Source of the DNA: Myxococcales bacterium
GTDB taxonomy: Bacteria; Myxococcota_C; UBA6777
DNA: 5,184 nt
Assembly: GCA_027005175.1 (NCBI GenBank)
Contig: JALTMC010000373.1
Coordinates: forward strand, 1 to 5,184
Direction of reading: 5' to 3'
In this document: piece by piece, positions 1-5,184 of the stretch
Numbering within the stretch: position 1 is the first letter of the stretch
How the letters are laid out: every line of letters begins with the position of its first letter
Program-made: the position numbers and the translations under genes
Notes under the pieces: model-generated
Seen by the model: only the letters and a program-made list of their open reading frames with translations
Told to the model about the DNA's origin: nothing
Database searches by the model: none

Positions 1-852
1 GCGATCGACACCGATCGATACTTTGTTGTATGTGCCTCTTTGTTGGGCAACTGCTACGGAACAACGGGTCCGACCTCGATCAACCCCAAGACGGAAAGGG
101 CTTATGCGGCGGACTTTCCCACAGTGGCCATTCGAGATATCCTCGACGTCCATATTCGACTCCTGGATCACCTTGGTATCGAGCACGTCGACACTGTGAT
201 TGGTGGGTCGATGGGTGCCATGCAAGTCATGGAGATGGCTGTTCGGTACCCCCATCGTTTGCGTCGTTTTATCAATATCTCTGGAACAGCTCATACTCGG
301 CCCTATACTGCGGCTGTTCGTCATCTCGGGCGTCGTGCGATCATGTTTGATCCTGCCTATAACAACGGGAACTACGGCAATGTTATGCCTGTGGCTGGTC
401 TGCGATTGGCTCGTGAAATAGGGACTTTGTTTTACCGTGGTCGCGACGAGTTCAACGATCGCTTTGACCAAGATCCTCTGCGGGCTCCTGGGTTGGGTGA
501 GATCGTCTTTGATGTACAGTCTTATCTCAACCACCAGGGAAACAAAGTGGTTCTTCACTTTGATCCCAACTCCTACTTGTTTATGTCGATGTCCATGGAT
601 CTGCATGATATCCGGCGTGGCTTTGATAGTGAAGATGAGGCTTATGCTCAGATTCAGGCAGAAGCCCTGACCATCGGTGTCAAAGAAGACAGCCTGATTC
701 CCATTATAGAACAACGCGATATCCATGATTCGATACTTCGAGTGGGTGGACGCAGCTCTTGGGTAGAGGTCTCAAGCCGGATCGGTCACGATGCTTTCCT
801 GGGAGATGTTGATAAGTTTGCTCCCATTGTCAAAGACTTCTTAGAGTCCTGA
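1..852 (+). CDS. metX: Homoserine O-acetyltransferase (MetX family), 5'-partial
   Basis: An alpha/beta-hydrolase acyltransferase of the MetX family, which moves an acetyl group from acetyl-CoA to L-homoserine in the cytoplasm as the first committed step of methionine synthesis. The frame is open from base 1 and 283 residues are visible; family members are about 370-380 residues, so roughly 90 N-terminal residues lie left of the window. An apparent TTG start at base 40 is internal, because the family motif already runs through it (AIDTDRYFVV, then LLGNCYGTTGPTSINP). The nucleophile elbow GGSMGAMQ holds catalytic Ser70 (visible numbering), acid Asp230 lies in GVKEDSLIPI, and His263 in GHDAFL. 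The conserved block HFDPNSYL is present. Departures from common MetX sequences are FMSMSMDLHD in place of the usual YLxRAMDxxD and DPAYNNGNY in place of DPxWxxGxY. MetX homologues that acylate serine or use succinyl-CoA exist, so the exact substrate pair is inferred. The gene ends in its own terminator; no methionine-pathway neighbour is visible. Confidence 0.92.
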   Translation, partial: AIDTDRYFVVCASLLGNCYGTTGPTSINPKTERAYAADFPTVAIRDILDVHIRLLDHLGIEHVDTVIGGSMGAMQVMEMAVRYPHRLRRFINISGTAHTRPYTAAVRHLGRRAIMFDPAYNNGNYGNVMPVAGLRLAREIGTLFYRGRDEFNDRFDQDPLRAPGLGEIVFDVQSYLNHQGNKVVLHFDPNSYLFMSMSMDLHDIRRGFDSEDEAYAQIQAEALTIGVKEDSLIPIIEQRDIHDSILRVGGRSSWVEVSSRIGHDAFLGDVDKFAPIVKDFLES

Positions 853-884
853 GCCATCGTAGAATTCTGTCTAACAGAACATCG

Positions 885-1589
885 CTACTTTTTTTGATAA
901 AACCCTTCTTGTGTGTGGCAAGAAGGGTTTTTTTTAGGTTGAGGCGAACGAATTCGTCGTTTTGGCGTTCTACTCGTCGTGGGGGTCGCGAGGGAGCTGA
1001 TCCATTCTGACATGGCTTGCAAGGCTTTAGAGAAAGAAGCATCAGAGGGAGAAAGAGAATAGATATGAACATTAAACTCTTTTCGGAGTCTTCTCCATAA
1101 TAGCCTGTCCTCCATAGCCCATTTGGGTGTAAGTGTCGTTCTACTTGTGACACCTCGGTCTTTCAATATTTGCAAGATTGAATAAAATTCGTGAGTACCA
1201 GAGCCTATCGTGGTGAGTTGGTTTCGTCCTGCAGTTATGACAAAGGAGAGAAAATCACGTTCTCTCATGAGAGGAGTGCACACGAACTCTGCATTTGGAC
1301 ATGCCTCAAGAATTTTGGAGAGTCCTTTAATGTGATCATCATGCCAGTGGGTTGCTACAACAAGCCTAACTGCATTAGAAGTGTCAACACCAATCGTATC
1401 AAAATAATGTAGTACTGCTGGCTTGTTTTGATCCTTATCTAGGCAAGAATCTACAACTATCCATTCCCCATTCCCGACATGAACGATGATGCACTCCCCA
1501 TAGGCTGGACCTATGAGAGAGACCTCTATTTCATCCAACCTTGGAGGTGTTGTTAACACTCTGCGAATTCTTGCCCCGGCTTTCTTCAT
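885..1589 (-). CDS. Metallo-beta-lactamase-fold hydrolase, probably truncated at its 3' end (gene C)
   Basis: A 234-residue frame from the ATG at 1589; an in-frame TTG at 1598 would add three residues. It opens with the first strands of a metallo-beta-lactamase (MBL) fold: IEVSLIGPAYGE, then IIVHVGNGEWIVVDSC. The metal-binding motif HWHDDH follows at residues 81-86 (HxHxDH). The GPAYGEC...WIVVDSC form resembles MBL hydrolases annotated as ComEC/Rec2-like, a group with nucleases and phosphodiesterases; the substrate here is unknown. After SLSPSDASFSKALQAM the expected second half is missing: I see no later Asp-containing strand and no HHGS-type histidine. The last 16-18 residues (KKNPSCHTQEGFYQKK) are simply the metX terminator read in frame, and the stop falls 32 bases from the metX stop. 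I read this as a gene that lost its end. Its start overlaps gene B by about 59 bases, implying coupled translation, with no strong Shine-Dalgarno sequence. Whether the remnant is active is doubtful. Confidence 0.75.
   Translation of the reverse strand: MKKAGARIRRVLTTPPRLDEIEVSLIGPAYGECIIVHVGNGEWIVVDSCLDKDQNKPAVLHYFDTIGVDTSNAVRLVVATHWHDDHIKGLSKILEACPNAEFVCTPLMRERDFLSFVITAGRNQLTTIGSGTHEFYSILQILKDRGVTSRTTLTPKWAMEDRLLWRRLRKEFNVHIYSLSPSDASFSKALQAMSEWISSLATPTTSRTPKRRIRSPQPKKNPSCHTQEGFYQKK
899..935 (+). terminator. Intrinsic terminator of metX
   Basis: A perfect 13-bp inverted repeat (AAAACCCTTCTTG at 899-911, CAAGAAGGGTTTT at 919-931) encloses a 7-base loop and runs into eight T residues (928-935). 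It begins 46 bases after the metX stop. On the minus strand the same stem is followed by only four T residues and then ATC and an A-rich stretch, so it should work best for metX and less well for the convergent gene. It lies inside the last codons of the minus-strand hydrolase frame, which is unusual and is treated as evidence that this frame is truncated. Confidence 0.93.
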
Positions 1590-2202
1590 CCCAACCAAAC
1601 ATTTTTATGAGTTTATCAGCTTCTATTTGCGCTTGTCGCCACTCTTTACGATTCCACACTGGAACTCTGCGCAAACGGATGATTGATGCTCTAAGCCGAG
1701 TGCCAGACTTTTGATCGAGATACCCAATGTACCAGTAAAAAATGGCACCTTCTGCAAGAAGGTGGAGATCGGACTCTGGAATGTCATCCCGTTCAATTTC
1801 AACTTCTTCATCTGGATTCTTTTTTGAAGTCAGATCTGAAATCCTAGCAACAAAGGAGTTCTCTCGAATCTCAAGAATATAGCCTTCCCAGCTTTGTAGT
1901 TCTGTGAAAACATCTTTGTTTTGCGACATTTTTGAGTTAGGCAAGTAAACCACTCTCTTTTGCGCTTCGTTGGGTATCGAGTCTTCAAGGAGGTGTTGAA
2001 AGCTTGGATTATCATCCATATTGTCAAAAACATGTTTGGAGTGACAGGCTTTCCTCTCCTTTGAAAGAGGTGAAAACTGAGGAACCCAAATGTTTTTATT
2101 CCTGCTCACGCTCGTGGATAGAGGATCTTCGTTATGGGAAACCAAGGAGAGCGAGTCTGTTGAATACTGTAGATTTAATGTTTCGACAACCGTATCTTTC
2201 AT
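1531..2202 (-). CDS. Conserved protein of unknown function with a C-terminal FYWYIGY module (gene B)
   Basis: A 223-residue protein with no assigned function that I can name. Residues 1-100 are polar and probably poorly ordered (rich in Ser, Asn and Asp). A compact conserved-looking domain follows at about 105-205: WEGYILEIRENSFVARISDL, an acidic stretch (PDEEVEIERDDIPESD), GAIFYWYIGY at 152-161, then SIIRLRRVPVW and a helix ending in FGWDE. The alternating hydrophobic pattern suggests a small beta barrel followed by a helix; this is inference. I recall proteins with the same wEGyV...FYWsIGY...IRFRRLPxW signature among uncharacterised genes of accessory regions, but cannot search for them here. 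There is no signal peptide or membrane segment, so it is probably cytoplasmic. The ATG overlaps the stop of gene A as ATGA (2199-2202), with a weak GAGAAG only 3 bases upstream, so translation probably depends on gene A. It likely acts with its operon partners. Confidence 0.8.
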   Translation of the reverse strand: MKDTVVETLNLQYSTDSLSLVSHNEDPLSTSVSRNKNIWVPQFSPLSKERKACHSKHVFDNMDDNPSFQHLLEDSIPNEAQKRVVYLPNSKMSQNKDVFTELQSWEGYILEIRENSFVARISDLTSKKNPDEEVEIERDDIPESDLHLLAEGAIFYWYIGYLDQKSGTRLRASIIRLRRVPVWNRKEWRQAQIEADKLIKMFGWDEESRGKNSQSVNNTSKVG

Positions 2203-2867
2203 GATCTTCTCAACAATTCCTCAAATCGAGTCGTGACGTCTTTTGACATTTGCAGAAAAGGCTTCCATGTATGGCTGATCGTTTGCAGGAAGGCTGTTGC
2301 GTCATACACTTCACCTTGCTTGGGAAGAGAAAATTGTTCATTGATGGAGACCGCAACTCCATTGCTGACACGATTAGACTGTTCAACCGTAATACGAACA
2401 TGAGATTCATGGTGGCTGTTTGGTTGCTTTCCTTGCATTGAAACACTCTGAAACTTTGGAGCTTCGAGCATGTCATCCCAAGGAACCGAGCTAGGTGACA
2501 ACTGCTCCATGTAGGAAAGATATTCCTCCTGGGACTGCAAAGCAAAATGATAATGCTTATTAAAGCCAAAGATGGAAATAGGGGTACTGTCTAATATGCT
2601 GAAGATTCCAATAGCAAGGTCTCGCAGTGGTTGATAATACCCATTTGTTGTTGTGGAGAGGGTTACCCTTTGTTGAAGTACTTCGAGGTGAAACCAGTTT
2701 GTTGAAAATACTGTAATGTCTTGATGTATGACTGCTATTTCAGCGGATGATGCTTCCTCTTGGCGAATGAGGTCCTCACTGGCAAGCCAAGCTGGTTGAA
2801 AGATCGCTGGACTGAACTGGCCAATCAAGACAATATTGATTCCTTCTCGAATCTGCTTCTTACTCAT
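2199..2867 (-). CDS. Conserved protein of unknown function, first gene of the cassette (gene A)
   Basis: A 222-residue, probably cytoplasmic protein without signal peptide or transmembrane segment. The N-terminal half has the pattern INIVLIGQFSPAIFQPAWLA (10-29), then AEIAVIHQDITVF, YYQPLRDLAIGIFSILDSTP (77-96) and GFNKHYHF. This arrangement (a strand, then a conserved LRDLaig helix, then tPi...G.N...) resembles a widespread group of sporadically distributed conserved hypothetical proteins, possibly the TIGR04255-like set; I hold that only loosely. Around residues 140-160 is a polar, His/Gln-rich stretch (KQPNSHHESH), and the C-terminus ends in a probable helix with LLRRS. The ATG at 2867 is the first in-frame start after an upstream stop; it has only a weak A/G-rich sequence (AAAGAATAAG) in front. 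The gene leads the operon with a candidate promoter at 3016-3043. Function is unknown; a sensing or scaffold role beside the hydrolase is speculation. Confidence 0.82.
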   Translation of the reverse strand: MSKKQIREGINIVLIGQFSPAIFQPAWLASEDLIRQEEASSAEIAVIHQDITVFSTNWFHLEVLQQRVTLSTTTNGYYQPLRDLAIGIFSILDSTPISIFGFNKHYHFALQSQEEYLSYMEQLSPSSVPWDDMLEAPKFQSVSMQGKQPNSHHESHVRITVEQSNRVSNGVAVSINEQFSLPKQGEVYDATAFLQTISHTWKPFLQMSKDVTTRFEELLRRS

Positions 2868-3015
2868 CTTATTCTTTCATGAATGCAGGAGGAGTCACTT
2901 CTTTCTTCTGGCATCATTTTCGGCTTCCACACTTGGATGAAGCTTATACCACTCCCTCCCAAGATATGATATCACTCTTCTTTTTGCAAACCTCTGTGTG
3001 TATCATTCTTACTCA

Positions 3016-3043
3016 TTGATAAAGCGTGATTATTTTTGGTCAA
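3016..3043 (-). promoter_or_regulatory. Candidate sigma70-type promoter of the A-B-C cassette
   Basis: Read on the minus strand, TTGACC (3043-3038) is followed after 16 bases by TATCAA (3021-3016). The -35 matches five of six consensus positions and the -10 four of six. Transcription from here would leave a leader of about 140 bases before the gene A ATG. It is the best-spaced pair I found upstream, but AT-rich sequence gives chance matches, so confidence is moderate. Confidence 0.4.
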
Positions 3044-3107
3044 GTACAGCAGATAGGGCGAGTCAACTCTTAGACTTTTGGTTGCATGGTATGTTTGTCG
3101 TTGTTAC

Positions 3108-3159
3108 GAGCCGCTTTGACACCGATCCAGCTCACCTGATGAGCCGTTTTGACATCGAT
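3108..3159. repeat. Two imperfect 19-base direct repeats
   Basis: GAGCCGCTTTGACACCGAT (3108-3126) and GAGCCGTTTTGACATCGAT (3141-3159) agree at 17 of 19 positions and start 33 bases apart, about three helical turns. Both differences are C/T changes. They lie upstream of the cassette promoter and upstream of the lipoprotein promoter. They could be paired operator sites or remnants of a repeat array; the sequence alone does not decide this. Confidence 0.7.
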
Positions 3160-3285
3160 AGTCTATGATTGCCACAAGCCATCGATGATGTATAGGATTC
3201 GATGTGGAAGCAGAAACTCTGGTTACAGACTTTCTAGTCAGGACCAAGAGTGCTTGTTCGGGACCTTCGAACCAGGACTCGCTGT

Positions 3286-3300
3286 ACCGCCTGTGGCGGT
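3286..3300. repeat. Short GC-rich hairpin
   Basis: ACCGCC (3286-3291) and GGCGGT (3295-3300) form a perfect 6-bp stem with a TGT loop. It is not followed by a T-run on either strand, so it is not an ordinary intrinsic terminator. It sits in the 60% G+C part of the intergenic region, and a weaker GTTCG/CGAAC pair (3256-3260, 3268-3272) precedes it. This could be the core of a REP-like intergenic element. Confidence 0.5.
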
Positions 3301-3419
3301 CGGGCCTGCGCCTTCCTCACATCGACTCGTCCTTTCCTTCGTTTCGCCTTCAGCCATCATGAATCCATCGAGCGAACCTGAAAAGACACTCCAAAGCCTT
3401 GTATTTTTCCATACTTGGT

Positions 3420-3448
3420 TTGACATTTCTAGGGCATTGAGGTATGGT
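3420..3448 (+). promoter_or_regulatory. Sigma70-type promoter of the lipoprotein gene
   Basis: A perfect -35 box TTGACA (3420-3425) is followed after the optimal 17 bases by TATGGT (3443-3448), which matches four of six -10 positions. Transcription would start near 3455 and give a leader of about 43 bases before the ATG at 3498, which suits an ordinary housekeeping promoter. No operator-like dyad overlaps it. Confidence 0.6.
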
Positions 3449-3483
3449 TAGTCGATTTTGTTTGTAAATGAAACTGTTGTTTT

Positions 3484-3489
3484 GAGAGG
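3484..3489 (+). promoter_or_regulatory. Ribosome binding site that fixes the lipoprotein start
   Basis: GAGAGG lies 8 bases before the ATG at 3498. A second in-frame ATG at 3516 has no such sequence in front, so the first ATG is preferred. Both starts leave a usable lipoprotein signal peptide. Confidence 0.65.
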
Positions 3490-3497
3490 TTTGAAGG

Positions 3498-5184
3498 ATG
3501 AATCGCAATCGCAAGATGAATCGTATCTATTTACGCTTTGGTATTGTTTTGTTCGCGATGTTCGCGATTAGTTGTGGTGGCTCGGGGCTTGGTTGTGGTG
3601 GTTGTGCCTCTTCTTGTGGTGGGAACCCCAACTACAAATACAAGGGGAAATTAACGTCCAACTCTGTTGCGACACGCCTGACCCAAAGTGGTGCAGACTT
3701 CATCTCAGCCCAACTTAAGCCGATTATGGAGCAAGTCCTTAAAAAGGCGGGGCAATCTCTGTCTTGTGCCGGCAAGGGGATTGTTTTTCCCACACAAGCT
3801 TTCGGAAACGGACCGACCTCGGGTGGAAAGTTTTTGGCTCCTTCCAAAAGCAACTGCAGTACGAAGTTGTCATTTCCGAAGCTGTTATCCTGTAGAGGCA
3901 GGACACCGAGTACTTCGTGGTTTCAGGCTTCCTTGGCAGGCAGCAGTGCCTGTGGACAGCTCGCGACTCAATCGATCAAGCTCAAACTTAATGAGTCAGA
4001 CCAAAGTATCACTGTGGACTTTGCGGTTCCTGAGATTCGAGTACGCAGCAAACAGCCCAGTCTGGGATTCTGTGGAAAGGGCAAGATCTCCAAATACGTT
4101 GGTGATGCTTGTGGGAGCGTTAATGTTGGCTTGAAGAATATCGAGATGGTTCTCAACAATCTCGCTGGTTCGATTAAGATGAAATTCTCTGTTGATCCCA
4201 AAACGGGCAAGATCAATCTTAAGATACCCAGCAATGGTATTACTTTCAGCAACAACACGAAGTTCAAGGTCATTATGGGTGGCTGTAACAATGTCAGTAT
4301 TTCTGTTTTTGGGGGCAAGATCAAGCTAGGTAGCGGGCTTTGTACTGCTGTTCTCAAAGGTTTAACGGGTGTGATCAATGGTTTGGGAAGTATCTCCCTT
4401 TTGCGTGGTCTGATCTACAGAATACTGACACGTGTTATCACAGATCAGCTCAAAAACACGGACCTGTTGGCCACAATGAGAGTGGAGATGGAATTACCCT
4501 TGGACAGTCTTCTGGGTGGTCTGGGCCTTCCAGGTATGGGAAAAGCCAAACCTCTCGGTTTGTTGATGCAGCCAGGAAATGCAGTTCGTATTGTTAATGG
4601 TGGACTGAATTTGCCGTTTGATGCAGGTTTTGAATCCAATCCTCCCAGTGTCTGTGTGCCTCGACGTCCTGAGCCCACAGGCAAGCCCAGCTCTATGCCA
4701 CCCTTGAGTGGCTCCTACCATATGGCAGCGGCGCTGTCCAAAGCTGCCGCTGACAAAGCCATGTGGGGCGTGTATCACACAGGAGCGCTTTGCCTGAAAG
4801 TGAAGTCTTCCGATCTGGGCAGTGTGGGTGGTTTTTCCCTCAACGCGGGTGTTTTTGCGTTGTTGGCTCCCAACTTATCCAAACTGGTTCCGGATGCAGC
4901 TCCTGTGATTATCGCGATCCAACCCAACAAGCCACCCACAGTCACTTACGGTACGGGCAAGAAGGTCAATGGCAAAACCGACTCTACCATCAAGTTGAAT
5001 ATGAAGGATTTTGCGGTCTCTTTCTTTGTCAAAGTGCATGACCGATATGTCCGAATCTTCAAGATGTTTATCGATCTTAAGTTGGGGATAACGATGATTG
5101 CAACACCCAACAACTCGTTGGAGATTGCGATCGATATTGACACGTTAGAGATCCTCAATCCACGCTCGTCCCAGGCTTATTTGG
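3498..5184 (+). CDS. Large cysteine-rich lipoprotein with BPI/TULIP-like architecture, 3'-partial
   Basis: The frame is open from ATG 3498 to the window edge, giving 562 residues without a stop. A signal peptide (basic MNRNRK, then a hydrophobic core at about 11-22) ends in lipobox AISC, so Cys26 should be lipidated and the protein anchored in the outer membrane or outer face of the inner membrane. A Gly/Cys tract follows (C26, C33, C36, C40), and ten more Cys are scattered to 432, suggesting disulfides. Domain 1 (about 50-335) begins ATRLTQSGADFISAQLKP, recalling the amphipathic first helix of BPI/LBP proteins, and ends in a helix (about 284-320) before MRVEMELPLD. A Pro-rich linker (386-407) leads to domain 2, with SYHMAAALSKAAADKAMWGV, LLAPNLSKLVPDAAPVIIAI, a PPTVTY strand and long alternating beta strands. 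That order matches the two-barrel TULIP plan of lipid carriers. This is my pattern reading, not a computed match. A lipid or lipopolysaccharide-binding envelope role is inferred. I also recall similar Cys/Gly-leading lipoproteins in deltaproteobacteria. The C-terminus lies outside the window. Confidence 0.9.
   Translation, partial: MNRNRKMNRIYLRFGIVLFAMFAISCGGSGLGCGGCASSCGGNPNYKYKGKLTSNSVATRLTQSGADFISAQLKPIMEQVLKKAGQSLSCAGKGIVFPTQAFGNGPTSGGKFLAPSKSNCSTKLSFPKLLSCRGRTPSTSWFQASLAGSSACGQLATQSIKLKLNESDQSITVDFAVPEIRVRSKQPSLGFCGKGKISKYVGDACGSVNVGLKNIEMVLNNLAGSIKMKFSVDPKTGKINLKIPSNGITFSNNTKFKVIMGGCNNVSISVFGGKIKLGSGLCTAVLKGLTGVINGLGSISLLRGLIYRILTRVITDQLKNTDLLATMRVEMELPLDSLLGGLGLPGMGKAKPLGLLMQPGNAVRIVNGGLNLPFDAGFESNPPSVCVPRRPEPTGKPSSMPPLSGSYHMAAALSKAAADKAMWGVYHTGALCLKVKSSDLGSVGGFSLNAGVFALLAPNLSKLVPDAAPVIIAIQPNKPPTVTYGTGKKVNGKTDSTIKLNMKDFAVSFFVKVHDRYVRIFKMFIDLKLGITMIATPNNSLEIAIDIDTLEILNPRSSQAYL

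Larger units (their letters stand above)
2868..3497. other. Divergent intergenic region (about 630 bases) without a convincing gene
   Basis: This stretch separates the left-facing cassette from the right-facing lipoprotein gene. Composition changes sharply within it: 2941-3060 is about 38% G+C (46 of 120 by hand count) while 3241-3360 is about 60% (72 of 120). It contains candidate promoters in both directions, a 19-base direct repeat and a short perfect hairpin, each listed separately. Frames of 100 codons (plus, 3149-3451) and 62 codons (minus, 3238-3426) are open, but they overlap each other, lack good ribosome binding sites and show no recognisable domain, so I do not call them as genes. 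The GC-rich half could be a dispersed intergenic repeat. Confidence 0.7.

Noticed and set aside
40-852. metX as a complete gene starting at TTG 40
   Set aside because: The frame is open to base 1 and the preceding 13 residues (AIDTDRYFVVCAS) are conserved MetX sequence, so the TTG is internal and the true start is outside the window.
3116-3169. Additional plus-strand promoters at the two TTTGACA motifs in the repeats
   Set aside because: No -10-like hexamer occurs at 16-18 bases from either. The nearest TATGAT (3164-3169) is only 9 bases from the second -35.
3255-3285. tRNA-like T-arm (GGTTCGAA on the minus strand)
   Set aside because: The bases flanking the TTCGAA do not form a 5-bp T-stem, and no acceptor or anticodon arm is present on either strand.
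3238-3426. A 62-codon minus-strand gene in the intergenic region
   Set aside because: There is no good ribosome binding site or family signature. Openness on both strands is expected in this GC-rich block, and a non-coding repeat explains it better.
3149-3451. A 100-codon plus-strand gene in the intergenic region
   Set aside because: It has no Shine-Dalgarno sequence and no recognisable domain, overlaps an equally open minus-strand frame, and contains the lipoprotein promoter within its 3' end.
2868-3497. CRISPR array or transposon ends in the intergenic region
   Set aside because: There are only two repeat copies, no regular spacers, no terminal inverted repeats and no transposase or integrase fragment in the window.
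3688-4134. A 148-codon plus-strand frame and several long frames on both strands inside 3600-5160
   Set aside because: They are shadows of the uninterrupted 562-codon lipoprotein frame, which has a signal peptide, a ribosome binding site and coherent domain structure.

Overview
The window looks like ordinary bacterial chromosome with a small accessory insertion in the middle. The large, cysteine-rich surface lipoprotein on the right resembles lipoproteins I associate with deltaproteobacteria in the broad sense (Myxococcota/Bradymonadota-like). That placement is tentative, because nothing in the window fixes the taxonomy. The 60-base stretches I counted by hand in the two flanking genes were about 42-57% G+C, and those in the central block about 35-48%.

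Layout. (1) Bases 1-852, plus strand: the 3' three quarters of a MetX-type homoserine O-acetyltransferase with its full catalytic triad, ending in a strong intrinsic terminator at 899-935. (2) Bases 885-2867, minus strand: a compact three-gene cassette read in the order A (2867-2199), B (2202-1531), C (1589-885). A and B overlap by four bases (ATGA) and B and C by about 59 bases, so they look like one translationally coupled operon. A and B belong to conserved but uncharacterised families. C is a metallo-beta-lactamase-fold hydrolase with a clear HxHxDH motif. C breaks off early: its last codons run straight through the metX terminator, and the second half expected of this fold is missing. (3) Bases 2868-3497: about 630 bases without a convincing gene. 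They hold a plausible minus-strand promoter for the cassette, a 19-base direct repeat, a GC-rich block with a perfect hairpin, and a good sigma70-type promoter facing right. (4) Bases 3498-5184, plus strand: one long reading frame, open to the window edge, that begins with a lipoprotein signal peptide. Its two-part architecture recalls the BPI/LBP (TULIP) lipid-binding proteins of animals.

How the genes work together. metX (methionine or cysteine precursor synthesis) and the lipoprotein (cell envelope) look like resident genes with no functional link to each other. The A-B-C cassette between them has the features of accessory cargo: tight coupling, unknown families, a nuclease/hydrolase fold, lower G+C, and an abrupt end against a terminator. 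It is the best candidate for an undescribed, possibly defence-related, system, but this copy appears to have lost the end of its presumed effector. The BPI-like lipoprotein is the second notable item.
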